A DNA stretch of 64,000 nt from an uncultured Roseburia sp. (GTDB lineage Bacteria > Bacillota > Clostridia > Lachnospirales > Lachnospiraceae), in contig CALZGM010000004.1 in NCBI GenBank assembly GCA_945787015.1, positions 84,240 to 148,239 on the forward strand, in the 5' to 3' direction. Below the pieces are notes generated by a model. That model ran no database searches. It saw nothing but the letters and a program-made list of their open reading frames with translations, and was not told the DNA's origin. Position 1 is the first letter of the stretch. Each line of letters begins with the position of its first letter. Positions 9,597-18,938 of the stretch are shown here, one piece after another. Both the position numbers and the translations under genes were made by a program.

Positions 9597-10091
9597 TTAT
9601 AAACCATTCCTTTCGATTTGATATTTTGCATATATACGATCTATAAATTCCGGTGGAACAAACTTAGAAATATCGCCACCATAAGAAGCAAATTCTTTTA
9701 CAATAGTGGAACTAAGGTAAGAATACTCTAAACTTGTGGTTAAAAAAATCGTCTCAACTTCAGGATACTCAACACGGTTGGTCTGGGCAATCTGTAATTC
9801 ATATTCGAAATCAGTAACCGCACGCAGCCCACGGATGATGAGTGTAGCATCAATTTCCTTCATATAATTAACTAGCAGCCCATCGAAAGATGTCACCGTA
9901 ACATTTGGAAATTCTTTCGTAACCTCTTTAATCATACTAACACGTTCGTCAGTAGAAAACAACGAATTTTTTGCACTATTATGTAAGACACCTACCACTA
10001 ATTCGTCCACCATCTTTGCAGAACGGCGGATAATGTCAAGATGTCCTAAAGTCGGTGGATCAAAACTGCCCGGATAGATTGCTTTCTTCAT
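9597..10091 (-). CDS. coaD: Phosphopantetheine adenylyltransferase
   Basis: A 164-residue enzyme for the penultimate step of coenzyme A synthesis: ATP plus 4'-phosphopantetheine to dephospho-CoA. The nucleotidyltransferase motif [12 protein letters not shown] (8-19) contains the T/HxGH signature, and the C-terminal LSSTIVKE corresponds to the ISSTxVR nucleotide-binding motif. Full family length. GGAGG lies eight bases before the ATG. It follows rsmD by 15 bases, a pairing conserved across Firmicutes, and precedes the coiled-coil gene. Confidence 0.96.
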   Translation of the reverse strand: MKKAIYPGSFDPPTLGHLDIIRRSAKMVDELVVGVLHNSAKNSLFSTDERVSMIKEVTKEFPNVTVTSFDGLLVNYMKEIDATLIIRGLRAVTDFEYELQIAQTNRVEYPEVETIFLTTSLEYSYLSSTIVKEFASYGGDISKFVPPEFIDRIYAKYQIERNGL

Positions 10092-10106
10092 CGAAGAATC
10101 CTCCTT

Positions 10107-10658
10107 TTATGCTTTGCGGATAAATACATGTGCATTTGTTTTGTAGCATTTATGTTTTACTAGATTGTAACCCATTTCGTCTAAATAATCAAAGGAAGTT
10201 TCTAAAGAAGATTCCACAACGAGTAACGTATCCTCGTGAATCAGCGTGGAATTCTTTAAGTATTCCAATACAGCCTTTTCATAAAGACAATTATATGGAG
10301 GGTCCATAAAAATGACATCAAACTGATATTTACCTTCCATACTGCGCAAGGCTGTTAAAACATCACTTGTAATCAGTTTCGTCCGGTCACCAAACTTTGT
10401 AAAACGAATATTATCTTCAATACATGCAGCTGCTTTTTTATTATTCTCTACAAAGACAGCAAATTTTGCACCACGGCTGACAGCCTCTAAGCCAATCTGC
10501 CCACTTCCGGCAAATAAATCCAAGAAATAAGAACCGGGTACTTCGCCTTGTAACATATTAAATAAGGTCTCTTTGATACGGTCTGTTGTAGGTCTGGTAT
10601 CCATGCCTTCAATTGTTTTTAAAGGAAGGCTTCTGGCTGTTCCTGCTATAATTCTCAT
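10107..10658 (-). CDS. rsmD: 16S rRNA (guanine(966)-N(2))-methyltransferase
   Basis: A 183-residue SAM-dependent rRNA methyltransferase acting on the small subunit. Motif I is LDLFAGSGQIGLEA (46-59), which binds SAM, and the catalytic motif is MDPPY (118-122), the N/D-PPY type used by N-methylating enzymes. Full length. Its ATG overlaps the stop of the upstream pncC gene by four bases (ATGA), a mark of translational coupling within the operon. Confidence 0.95.
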   Translation of the reverse strand: MRIIAGTARSLPLKTIEGMDTRPTTDRIKETLFNMLQGEVPGSYFLDLFAGSGQIGLEAVSRGAKFAVFVENNKKAAACIEDNIRFTKFGDRTKLITSDVLTALRSMEGKYQFDVIFMDPPYNCLYEKAVLEYLKNSTLIHEDTLLVVESSLETSFDYLDEMGYNLVKHKCYKTNAHVFIRKA

Positions 10659-11146
10659 ATTCTTTCATCCTTTCGTGCGCCTACGCATTCAATCAACAGC
10701 TCTAAAGCACGTTTCGCAGCAGCTTTTCTGATTTCCATACGGTTTCCGTTAAAAACATGGTGTTCCACTACTATTTTACCCAAATAATAGCATCCAATAT
10801 ACACAGTTCCCACCGGGCACTCTTTTGTTCCGCCATCCGGCCCTGCAACTCCTGTTACAGACAATGCAGCATCTGTCTCGGCCGTTTTTGCTACGGAAAA
10901 AGCCATATTTTCAGCAGTCTCTTTGCTCACGACTCCGAATGTATCAATCACATTACGGTCGACGCCAATCATCTTTATTTTTGCCTCATTTGAATAAGTC
11001 ACATAGCCTTCCTGAAAAAATTCAGAAATTCCCGGAACATTTACCAGCATCGAAGCTATCATACCACCTGTCGCGGATTCTGCAGTGGATAAGGTAATAT
11101 TATGTTTTTTTAATAATTCAAAAACCTGCTCTTCTATTGTCTGCAT
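10655..11146 (-). CDS. pncC: CinA C-terminal domain protein (nicotinamide-nucleotide amidase)
   Basis: A 163-residue stand-alone CinA C-terminal domain, the type that deamidates nicotinamide mononucleotide in the NAD salvage pathway. Signatures: TAESATGGMIASMLVNVPG (22-40) and SVTGVAGPDGG (about 97-107). The N-terminal molybdopterin-like domain of full CinA is absent, as in E. coli PncC. The start codon overlaps the pgsA stop by one base (TAATG) and there is little ribosome site, so coupling to pgsA is likely. In many Firmicutes cinA follows pgsA, as here. Confidence 0.93.
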   Translation of the reverse strand: MQTIEEQVFELLKKHNITLSTAESATGGMIASMLVNVPGISEFFQEGYVTYSNEAKIKMIGVDRNVIDTFGVVSKETAENMAFSVAKTAETDAALSVTGVAGPDGGTKECPVGTVYIGCYYLGKIVVEHHVFNGNRMEIRKAAAKRALELLIECVGARKDERI

Positions 11147-11730
11147 TATTTCTGCTCTTTCAAAACACTAATATTTTTCATAACATAATCCATTAAGGAT
11201 ACAACCGTTAAGATTAAAGCAATCCATACAAAAACGCTTCCTAAAACTTTAAAGAACGTATTCTGGATGTTTAGTAATAACAGAATAACCATAATCATCT
11301 GGGAAACTGTTTTAAATTTTCCCCAATAGCTTGCTGCAATCACAATTCCGTTATCGGAAGCAACCAAACGGAAACCACTGATAATAAATTCTCTTGCAAT
11401 AATGATAATGACTATCCATGCAGGAAGTCTTCCCATCTCAACCAGACAAATCAAAGCAGAACAAACCAACAGCTTATCTGCTAGCGGGTCCATAAATTTG
11501 CCGAAATTTGTCACAAGATTATATTTTCTTGCAATTTTACCATCCAGCATATCGGTAAGGCTTGCAATGATAAAAATGGCAACCGCAATATAGTCTATAT
11601 ATTCCATGATTCCATGAAAAATAACCATAAACCATGCCCAGCGATTTACACTGCCAAGTAATAAAATAACAAAAGGAATAATTAAAATAACACGAAAAAT
11701 TGTTAGTTTGTTTGGTAAATTCATCTTCAT
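11146..11730 (-). CDS. pgsA: CDP-diacylglycerol-glycerol-3-phosphate 3-phosphatidyltransferase
   Basis: A 194-residue integral membrane enzyme that commits CDP-diacylglycerol to phosphatidylglycerol synthesis. The CDP-alcohol phosphotransferase motif is complete: D60, D63-G64, A67-R68, G77, D81 and D85 (DxxDGxxAR-x8-GxxxDxxxD). Four or more membrane helices. The ATG overlaps the rimO stop (ATGA) with GGAGAG just upstream. It lies between rimO and pncC, a typical Firmicute arrangement. Confidence 0.95.
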   Translation of the reverse strand: MKMNLPNKLTIFRVILIIPFVILLLGSVNRWAWFMVIFHGIMEYIDYIAVAIFIIASLTDMLDGKIARKYNLVTNFGKFMDPLADKLLVCSALICLVEMGRLPAWIVIIIIAREFIISGFRLVASDNGIVIAASYWGKFKTVSQMIMVILLLLNIQNTFFKVLGSVFVWIALILTVVSLMDYVMKNISVLKEQK

Positions 11731-13046
11731 ATTATCTCTCCAATCAAATCATATTCATAGGCACCGACGACCTTCACTTTTACAATATCTCCGGTCATCA
11801 ACGTCTCATCCGTATTTATGAAAATATAACCATCCACGTCCGGTGCATCACGATAGGTACGCCCTACATAGGCACCACCGTCTACCTGCCCTTCTATGAA
11901 CACATATAATTCTCGGTCTTTCATCTCTTCGTTTTTATCGAAAATGACCTCTTCCTGAAGTTCCATAACAGCGTCACGCCAGATTTGCTTTTGTTCTTCG
12001 TCAACCTGATCAGGGAATTCAGCAGCCGGTGTTCCTTCTTCCGGTGAATAAGCAAATGCACCCAAACGGTCAAATTCCATGTCATTGATAAACTGCATCA
12101 ATTCTTCATGCATTTCCTCTGTTTCTCCGGGAAAACCGCAGATTAAAGTTGTTCGAAGTGTAATGTCCGGAATGCGTTCTCTTAAGTTAGTAATAATATT
12201 CACTAAATCATCATGGCTGGTTTTTCTTCCCATACGTCGCAGCATGGTATCGTTTGAATGCTGAATCGGAATGTCCAGATAGTGACATACTTTTTCATTT
12301 CGAATCATAGAATCGATGAGTTCCTCATAAATTTCTTCCGGATAACAGTACATGATACGAATCCAGAACAAACCTGTGATTTTATTCAATTCATCCAACA
12401 ACTTATGCAGAGATTTTTCACCATACAAATCAATTCCGTATAAGGTGGTCTCCTGTGCAACAAGAATTAATTCTTTTGCACCATTTTCCACCAATTCTTT
12501 CGCCTGAGCTACTAAATCTTCCATTGGAACACTACGGTATCTGCCGCGGATAGATGGAATAATGCAATAAGTACAATGTTTATTACAACCTTCTGCAATT
12601 TTTAAATAAGCAAAATGACCGCCAGTGGTCACACTGCGTTTATTTTTTAGAGTCGGAAGCCCTTCTAAGGTACCTAAATTCTTATAATAATGGCCTTCTA
12701 AGGCTTCATGTACTGCGTTTACAATATCATCGTAGGAATTGGTTCCCAAAATAGCATCTACTTCCGGGATTTCCTTTTTGATTTCGTCCTGATAACGCTG
12801 TGCCAGACAACCAGTTACAATTAATGCCTTTAAGGAACCTGTTTTTTTATATTCAGCCATTTCTAAAATGGTATTAATACTTTCTTCTTTTGCATCATTA
12901 ATAAAACAACAGCTGTTGACAATGATAATATCTGCTTCCGTCTCATCATTTGTCATTTCAATTCCGTCTGCCTGCAGCATTCCAAGCATATATTCGGTAT
13001 CAACCAGATTTTTGTCACAGCCTAAAGATACAAATAATAACTTCAT
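11727..13046 (-). CDS. rimO: Ribosomal protein S12 methylthiotransferase RimO
   Basis: A radical SAM enzyme that methylthiolates an aspartate of ribosomal protein S12. The N-terminal UPF0004 domain holds the auxiliary cluster cysteines C10, C46 and C80; the radical SAM motif EGCNKHCTYC gives C154, C158 and C161; a C-terminal TRAM domain follows (about 375-439). The RimO assignment rather than MiaB rests on SLGCDKNLVDTE and SCCFINDAKEES. The start at 13046 is chosen because GAAAGG precedes it, rather than the longer frame from 13073. 439 residues, normal for the family. Confidence 0.95.
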   Translation of the reverse strand: MKLLFVSLGCDKNLVDTEYMLGMLQADGIEMTNDETEADIIIVNSCCFINDAKEESINTILEMAEYKKTGSLKALIVTGCLAQRYQDEIKKEIPEVDAILGTNSYDDIVNAVHEALEGHYYKNLGTLEGLPTLKNKRSVTTGGHFAYLKIAEGCNKHCTYCIIPSIRGRYRSVPMEDLVAQAKELVENGAKELILVAQETTLYGIDLYGEKSLHKLLDELNKITGLFWIRIMYCYPEEIYEELIDSMIRNEKVCHYLDIPIQHSNDTMLRRMGRKTSHDDLVNIITNLRERIPDITLRTTLICGFPGETEEMHEELMQFINDMEFDRLGAFAYSPEEGTPAAEFPDQVDEEQKQIWRDAVMELQEEVIFDKNEEMKDRELYVFIEGQVDGGAYVGRTYRDAPDVDGYIFINTDETLMTGDIVKVKVVGAYEYDLIGEII

Positions 13047-13105
13047 CTTATAAAAAACCTTTCTACTATACAAATCGCCCGGATATTACACCGAGCGATA
13101 CTTTT

Positions 13106-13357
13106 TTATGCGTTTTCACTTGTAGCGCCTTCTGGAATAATTTTTACCTTGCTTTCAAATACTTCCTCAACAGCAATAGATAATGGCTTTGGACAAGTTT
13201 TCTTTTCTGCCAATGGTTCAGCACCGGAAATTAACTGACGTGCTCTTTTAGCGGTAGCGATTACAATCGCATAACGGCTGTTAACAACCGGCTCTTCTCC
13301 GATTTCTACACCATTGTTTACTACTGACATTAATTCTACATAAGATGGATGAATCAT
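13106..13357 (-). CDS. rpoZ: DNA-directed RNA polymerase omega subunit
   Basis: An 83-residue omega subunit, which helps assemble the RNA polymerase core. The conserved segment NSRYAIVIATAKRARQL (27-43) is the RpoZ signature that contacts beta-prime. Length fits the Clostridia form. It follows gmk by 24 bases, the gene pair seen in nearly all Firmicutes and Proteobacteria. Confidence 0.95.
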   Translation of the reverse strand: MIHPSYVELMSVVNNGVEIGEEPVVNSRYAIVIATAKRARQLISGAEPLAEKKTCPKPLSIAVEEVFESKVKIIPEGATSENA

Positions 13358-13381
13358 AATTATACCTCTTTCTTTATTATC

Positions 13382-14020
13382 TTAATTTTTTGTAAAAGCA
13401 GCTAATTGACTGCGCATGTTATCAATATTTTCTTCATTACGTGAAACACGATAGTGCTCATTTGTTACAATACTGTGGAATTGTTCCACACATTCCTCTA
13501 AATCATCATTAATGATCAAATAATCGTATTTTTCAATTCCTTCCGCTTCCTGTACTGCGCGGGAGAGTCTGGACTCAATCACGTCCATTGTCTCAGTTCC
13601 TCGTCCGATAAGACGATTCTTTAACTCTTCTGCACTTGGCGGTGTCATGAATAATAAAAGTGTATCAGGGAATTTCTCTTTTATTTTTAAAGCTCCCTGA
13701 ATCTCAATTTCCAGGATGACATCTTTTCCGGCATTCAACTGTTCTTCCACATAAGCTTTCGGTGTACCATAATAATTTGATACATATTGAGCATATTCTA
13801 TCAGTTCATTATTTGCAATCATTGCTTCAAATTCTTCCCTGGTTTTAAAAAAATATTCGACTCCATCCGTCTCGCCCGGTCTTGGTGCACGTGTGGTCGC
13901 AGAAATGGATAAAGCATACCGGTCAGAATATTGTTTCATGATTTCTTTCATAACAGTTCCTTTACCCGAACCCGAAAATCCGGAAAGAACTAATAAAATC
14001 CCTTTATTCTTTTGCATCAT
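13382..14020 (-). CDS. gmk: Guanylate kinase
   Basis: A 212-residue enzyme converting GMP to GDP with ATP. The P-loop GFSGSGKGT (14-22) and the GMP-binding segment SATTRAPRPGETDGVEYFF are intact. GAGG lies six bases before the start. Its 5' end overlaps remA by 17 bases. Position between remA and rpoZ matches the Bacillus yloC-remA-gmk-rpoZ cluster. Confidence 0.97.
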   Translation of the reverse strand: MMQKNKGILLVLSGFSGSGKGTVMKEIMKQYSDRYALSISATTRAPRPGETDGVEYFFKTREEFEAMIANNELIEYAQYVSNYYGTPKAYVEEQLNAGKDVILEIEIQGALKIKEKFPDTLLLFMTPPSAEELKNRLIGRGTETMDVIESRLSRAVQEAEGIEKYDYLIINDDLEECVEQFHSIVTNEHYRVSRNEENIDNMRSQLAAFTKN

Positions 14021-14273
14021 CTTCTACCTCGCTTACATTTCCGTTAAAACGTCCGGCTAAAGTCTCCGGCTGTAACGCGGATAATATGATTTTATTATTT
14101 TCGGTAAAAATTACACTTTTGGTTCTGCGTCCTTGTGTAGCATCAATCAGCGTATCGGAGTCTTTTCCTTTTGCTATCATACGTTTGGCAGGAGCAGAAT
14201 CGGAAGAGATGATACTGACAATTTTGTCTGTATTCACCATATTTCCAAAACCGATATTCATTAATTTTGCCAT
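14004..14273 (-). CDS. remA: Extracellular matrix regulatory protein RemA (DUF370)
   Basis: An 89-residue DUF370 protein. The segments MNIGFGNMVNTDKIVSI and DATQGRRTKSVI are strongly typical of RemA, a ring-forming DNA-binding regulator that activates biofilm matrix and osmoprotection genes in Bacillus subtilis. Whether the same targets exist here is unknown. Between yicC (12 bases) and gmk (17-base overlap), its conserved place. The C-terminal tail is acidic. Confidence 0.93.
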   Translation of the reverse strand: MAKLMNIGFGNMVNTDKIVSIISSDSAPAKRMIAKGKDSDTLIDATQGRRTKSVIFTENNKIILSALQPETLAGRFNGNVSEVEDDAKE

Positions 14274-14284
14274 ATATTCCTCTG

Positions 14285-15163
14285 TTATTCAATATTCTGA
14301 ATCTGTTCACGTACTTTTTCGATATCTGTTTTCAAGTTAATACCTGTATCAGAAATCTCTAAGTCATTTGCCTTAGAAAGGATGGTATTCGCTTCGCGAT
14401 TCATTTCCTGAGCAATGAAATCAAGCTTACGTCCAATACTGCCACCGACTTCTAAAGCAGCTTTTGTACTCTTAATATGGCTTCTTAAACGAACAGTCTC
14501 CTCATCTACACAAATCTTATCAGCAAAGATGGTCACTTCTGTAGCGATTCTGGAATCATCAATCTGCTTATCACCTAATAATTCCTTGACTTTATTCTCT
14601 AAGCGTTCTCTGTAATCTTTCATGATGATTGGTGAACGTTCTTCAATAAAGTCCACATAAGAAAGCATATTATCAAGCTTCACAAAAAGATCTGTCTTTA
14701 AATGTTCCCCTTCTGTGATACGGCTTTCCACGAACTGCTCACATGCACCTCGAATTGCTTTTTCAAGACCTGCCCAAAGTTCCTGTTCATCAACTTCCAC
14801 CTGCTCCATAGTAAAGACATCAGGATAGCGTGACAAGGTGCTGACACGAATATCATCATCCAATCCAAACTTCTCTGCCATTTCTTTTAAATGAGCCAGA
14901 TATTCACCTGCTAATTCTTCATTGTATTTCAATGAAAAACGTTCTTCTGAAAAATCCTCATAAGTGATGTAAAGATCAACTTTTCCTCGCTCCATATACT
15001 CCTTTAATAACGTACGAATGGTACTTTCAAAGAAGTTTAAAGATTTTGGCATCTTGATATTTACATCCAGATAACGATGGTTTACAGACTTTATCTCAAC
15101 CGTATATTTTCGATTGCCCTCTGTCACCTCGCACCGGCCAAAACCAGTCATGCTTTTAATCAT
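14285..15163 (-). CDS. yicC: YicC/YloC family endoribonuclease
   Basis: A 292-residue protein of the YicC family, recently shown in E. coli and Bacillus to have endoribonuclease activity. Both halves are present: the N-terminal region starting MIKSMTGFGRCE and the C-terminal DUF1732 region with QEMNREANTILSKAND. TTAGGAG lies seven bases before the ATG. First gene of the long operon reaching the coiled-coil gene; the promoter is at 15255-15283. Confidence 0.93.
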   Translation of the reverse strand: MIKSMTGFGRCEVTEGNRKYTVEIKSVNHRYLDVNIKMPKSLNFFESTIRTLLKEYMERGKVDLYITYEDFSEERFSLKYNEELAGEYLAHLKEMAEKFGLDDDIRVSTLSRYPDVFTMEQVEVDEQELWAGLEKAIRGACEQFVESRITEGEHLKTDLFVKLDNMLSYVDFIEERSPIIMKDYRERLENKVKELLGDKQIDDSRIATEVTIFADKICVDEETVRLRSHIKSTKAALEVGGSIGRKLDFIAQEMNREANTILSKANDLEISDTGINLKTDIEKVREQIQNIE

Positions 15164-15254
15164 AGTAATTCTCCTAACCCGAAACTGTTCTGATTCGGTA
15201 ATGAAATCCTCGCATCTCTTTTTCCATCAAATAACTGTATGCATAGGTAAATTT

Positions 15255-15283
15255 ATTATAAAGCGAAAGTTATGGGAAGTCAA
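15255..15283 (-). promoter_or_regulatory. Sigma-A promoter of the yicC-remA-gmk-rpoZ operon
   Basis: On the minus strand a TTGACT box (15278-15283) and a TATAAT box (15255-15260) are separated by exactly 17 bases, near-consensus for the vegetative sigma factor. It lies about 90 bases before yicC. Confidence 0.82.
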
Positions 15284-15367
15284 TCTTTTTCCGCGTATAA
15301 TTGAGTCTACAATAAGATACATAATCTTCTATTTTCTGCAAATACTCCTAAAAAAGGAGGACTGCTT

Positions 15368-15802
15368 ATGACGAGCAAAGATACTGTAAAACTATTAGAA
15401 GAATGTAATTCCGGTGTACAAATGGCTGTTTTTTCCATGGAAGAGATTTTAGAAGATGTTAAAGATTCTGATTTTAGAAAGATACTCATAGATTCGATTT
15501 CTGCCCACAGAAAACTCGGTGATGAAACCCACTCCTATCTTTCTAAATGTGGATGCGAAGCAAATGACCCAAATCCGGTTGCAAAAGGAATGTCCTGGAT
15601 GAAAACCAATACAAAAATGCTGTTTAATAACAGTGACAAAAACTGCGCGTATTTAATTACAGAAGGCTGCAACATGGGCATCAAGACTCTCTATCGTTAT
15701 CTGAATGAATATAAGGAAGCTGATGATAAGGCCAAAAATCTCACAGAAGCTATTATTCGAGAGGAAGAAAGCCTAAGACAGAATATCAGATGTTTTTTAT
15801 AA
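15368..15802 (+). CDS. Predicted four-helix-bundle protein (DUF2383/ferritin-like), function unknown
   Basis: A 144-residue soluble, mostly helical protein without signal peptide. The pattern of four amphipathic helices, with the second carrying SISAHRKLGDETHSYL, resembles DUF2383/PA2169-type ferritin-like bundles; metal ligands E..H are suggestive, not proven. Six cysteines are spread along the chain, which is many for its size. A strong AGGAGG lies eight bases before the ATG, but can pair with CTCCT ten bases upstream (see findings). Single-gene unit, ended by a hairpin shared with the convergent M56 gene. Confidence 0.7.
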   Translation: MTSKDTVKLLEECNSGVQMAVFSMEEILEDVKDSDFRKILIDSISAHRKLGDETHSYLSKCGCEANDPNPVAKGMSWMKTNTKMLFNNSDKNCAYLITEGCNMGIKTLYRYLNEYKEADDKAKNLTEAIIREEESLRQNIRCFL

Positions 15803-15809
15803 GAGAAAG

Positions 15810-15837
15810 CCCGCTCATTTTAACAATAATGAGCGGG
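15810..15837. terminator. Bidirectional intrinsic terminator
   Basis: A ten-base perfect stem, CCCGCTCATT and its complement, encloses an eight-base loop between the four-helix gene and the convergent M56 gene. T-rich flanks are modest but the position between two converging genes fits a shared terminator. Confidence 0.8.
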
Positions 15838-15846
15838 TGATTCATC

Positions 15847-18800
15847 CTAATCTTTATATACAACGTAATCATATGGTATCCAAATACCATTTTCACTATA
15901 AGGTCTGCATACACTAATTTCGATGCTTCCATCCGGAAAAGTAATTTTAATGCTACGAGAATCTACGTCACCACTTGTTTCCACTTCCGTTGGCAGATTC
16001 CCTTTGTTTCCAATATTAAGCAAATAATAGGCTGCTAATGCAGGATCAAAAAGGTCCTTGTAAAGGTTATTACTTGATAATAATGCATTTTTCTCTAATT
16101 GCTCACCAAGAGAATTTACTTCACAATAATTCATAGGTGTCTCCCTAATTCCCATTGGATAAGCTAATAAAAAATCTTCTAACGTAGTGATATTGTCATA
16201 GCATACAATGCTTTCTTTACTAACAATATATTCATCATTCGTCGGTGTAAATGTTAGCTGTTCTCTCCATACATAGATATGAGGATCTGAAGTCCATGTA
16301 TAATAAAGGATATCAACGGTATGATTTATGTCATCTTGTGAAACGATTGTATAAGGAATAATATCATCTGACCAAGGTATAAACATCGGGCTTGAGCCAA
16401 GGCTAAATCTAACATTATCGCCAAAACGCTCTAGCACTCCCTCTTTTTGAAACTGTTCGATTACCTCCCCACTTGCCATGGAAATAATGGTCTGTCCATC
16501 TCCATTGCTAAAGGCTAGTGCCCATTTTTTCGCAGTTTCGGTTGCAATGTCATCTTTTTTATTCTCTTCTTCAAACGTATGTAGCTCATAATTTTTCACA
16601 ATCCAACCTTCTGTGTCATCCCAATCGAAGATAAAGCGCACAAATCCAAGTCCATAGTTGACACCAAGCTCACCATAAAAATACTCATCTGCCATGAGAT
16701 AATCCCTTCCATCCTCTTTTATTACATGCAGATTATAAAAACCACGGCAGTTTGCTCCGGCTTCTCCTCCGGGATACGGTTGCACTAAATAATTTCCGTC
16801 TACATCCCTATAGTAATCCTTTTTTATTACATCTGTTCTTCCAAGTGCAGGACAGACAATTTCGTATTCATTTTCTCCTTTACCAAACCAGACATTGATA
16901 TAAAAACCGGCATCGCCCCACTCTTTTTCTAATCCTGAAAAATCTCCCGGAAGTTCCATTGGTGTAAAACTGTGGTTTTCATACTTTAAAATTCCTTTAT
17001 GATACGAACCTGAACCGCCATTTCCGCCTGTATTTCCGCTATAAATCAGTTCTGTATTTCCATCATGGTCAATATCACCGGACAAAATATCTACTCCCCA
17101 GAATTTTTCAGAAAATGTAATCTGATAGATCGGATCTTCATTCATAAAAATAAGCAGGCTCGATTTTGCTTCATTAGAATCGTAGACATGAACGATAAAA
17201 TCCTTACTGCCGGAATTATCAAAATCCTGATAAAAACAGTCTAAAACGACGAAATCATTCCCCCGATAGCTGATTCCTTCTTCTATTAATTTCTGCTCAT
17301 AGCTGTTTAGCACTACCCAAGAAATTCCTGTCTTTTCAGCTTCGTTTTGCAAAAGAGAATCCTTTATATTTGCATTAATAGTTGTGCTATAGGCATCATA
17401 AATCGTATTAGTCTGCCTCGTTTCATGTTCGTCCAATAATTCCAACAGTTCTGCCACTTTTTCTGACGAGGTACCAAAATCTTTTATATTTTCAATTTTA
17501 AGAATTTCCTGAAGATCTGTTGCATTGACATAATAAGTATAGAGCATATCATTCTCAGTAAATTCCCAACGGAATTCCTCACAGTTTCCTACCAACGCCA
17601 GAAATAAGGAAGCCGCCTTCCACATAGCAGTGTCATTCGGTTTTTCAGTAAAACTTATGGTAATCCAATATGGTTCCTCATAGGTCTGTAATTCTGTACC
17701 GGCGCTATTTTTTATACCATACTGTTCCCATAAAAGAGACAGAAGCTTTTCATCCGCTGAAATGTCACCGATATACTGATTCTTCGCTTCATATAGTGTT
17801 TCTGCAAATGCAAGCAAATTTTCTTCCCTTATTTCAGTATTAGATTCCGGTAACTCTTTTTTAGCATCCGTTAAACAACTGACTGTAACAAGAATGCTTA
17901 CCGCAAACACTGCCACTATTCCCCAGAAAGTAGGCTTTTTATAATTTAAAATCTGTTTAATTCTGCTCTTTACATCATTTTCACCAAAAGAAAGCGGCGC
18001 CGGCAGCGGATAACGCCTGTTACCTGCGAAGCTTAATAGTAGTGTACTGTAAGCTTTTCGTTCTTCTATTCCAATTTCCTTTAGCACCTCTTCATCACAA
18101 CTCATTTCCATATCTTGGCTCATCAGGTAAAAAGCAATCCATACCAGTGGATGGAACCAATAAATTGCAAGCAATAAAAAAGCCAGAATCTTAATCAGAT
18201 AATCACGACGTTTGATATGGTAACGTTCATGCAGTAAAATGTAATCCTGTTCCTGCTCATTCAAATGGTATGGCATGTAAATGATAGGTTTCATTATACC
18301 AAAGACAAAAGGGGATGCAATTTGGTCACATTCCATGAATCCATTCGGATTTTTGGTTGCAAAACGAAGTTTATGTTTTAATAATCCATAAGATACAATG
18401 CCGTATCCAAGCATAATTACCATTCCCACTATCCAAATGATAGGGAGTCCATAACTTGCAAAATTAGAAGATATACTTCGACTTTCAGTGATAAGGGCAT
18501 CCACAGATACATAATCAGAGATATTCGATGGCAGTCTTTCTTCTTTGTTAACAAAATTACTTTCCATCATGCTATCCGAATGCGATATATTCGCGTCAGG
18601 TAATTGATTGTCATAATTGTTTTCTTCATGAAAAAGAGGTACTTCCTGTATTTCTTTTTCTACCATTTCAGTTCTGTTAACAGCATCAGCCTGTATCCAG
18701 TTAAAAATACTCACACTCGATGGAAATAAAACAGGGAAAAATAAACGTACTGCAACGACCAGCCATAGCAGATAACAAGCCCTTGTTGAATATTTTTTTA

Positions 18801-18921
18801 TGAATAGGCGACAAACAATGATAAGTAAAATGACAAAGGTCGCCTGCCATGCCATTTCCTGTATGCTATTCCAAATTGTTTGTATCCCTTCAAACAGAAT
18901 TCTTAAATCAATCATCTTCAT
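15847..18921 (-). CDS. BlaR1-like M56 family membrane metallopeptidase with long extracellular sensor (copy 2, intact)
   Basis: A roughly 1024-residue sensor-protease. N-terminal membrane helices (about 25-65 and 155-180) surround the M56 zinc site HERYH (231-235, HExxH), with the downstream MEMSCDEEVL supplying the likely third ligand. A further membrane helix (about 332-350) is followed by some 670 external residues: a DUF4825-like part (about 360-480), FG-GAP-like calcium loops (DFDNSGSKDF, DIDHDGNTEL), then a C-terminal part unlike its paralogue. BlaR1/MecR1 end in a penicillin-binding domain; none is seen here. GAGG six bases before ATG at 18921 decides the start. Probable partner: the BlaI-type repressor encoded upstream. 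Ligand unknown. Confidence 0.85.
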   Translation of the reverse strand: MKMIDLRILFEGIQTIWNSIQEMAWQATFVILLIIVCRLFIKKYSTRACYLLWLVVAVRLFFPVLFPSSVSIFNWIQADAVNRTEMVEKEIQEVPLFHEENNYDNQLPDANISHSDSMMESNFVNKEERLPSNISDYVSVDALITESRSISSNFASYGLPIIWIVGMVIMLGYGIVSYGLLKHKLRFATKNPNGFMECDQIASPFVFGIMKPIIYMPYHLNEQEQDYILLHERYHIKRRDYLIKILAFLLLAIYWFHPLVWIAFYLMSQDMEMSCDEEVLKEIGIEERKAYSTLLLSFAGNRRYPLPAPLSFGENDVKSRIKQILNYKKPTFWGIVAVFAVSILVTVSCLTDAKKELPESNTEIREENLLAFAETLYEAKNQYIGDISADEKLLSLLWEQYGIKNSAGTELQTYEEPYWITISFTEKPNDTAMWKAASLFLALVGNCEEFRWEFTENDMLYTYYVNATDLQEILKIENIKDFGTSSEKVAELLELLDEHETRQTNTIYDAYSTTINANIKDSLLQNEAEKTGISWVVLNSYEQKLIEEGISYRGNDFVVLDCFYQDFDNSGSKDFIVHVYDSNEAKSSLLIFMNEDPIYQITFSEKFWGVDILSGDIDHDGNTELIYSGNTGGNGGSGSYHKGILKYENHSFTPMELPGDFSGLEKEWGDAGFYINVWFGKGENEYEIVCPALGRTDVIKKDYYRDVDGNYLVQPYPGGEAGANCRGFYNLHVIKEDGRDYLMADEYFYGELGVNYGLGFVRFIFDWDDTEGWIVKNYELHTFEEENKKDDIATETAKKWALAFSNGDGQTIISMASGEVIEQFQKEGVLERFGDNVRFSLGSSPMFIPWSDDIIPYTIVSQDDINHTVDILYYTWTSDPHIYVWREQLTFTPTNDEYIVSKESIVCYDNITTLEDFLLAYPMGIRETPMNYCEVNSLGEQLEKNALLSSNNLYKDLFDPALAAYYLLNIGNKGNLPTEVETSGDVDSRSIKITFPDGSIEISVCRPYSENGIWIPYDYVVYKD

Positions 18922-18938
18922 TTGATACCTCAAAAAAT

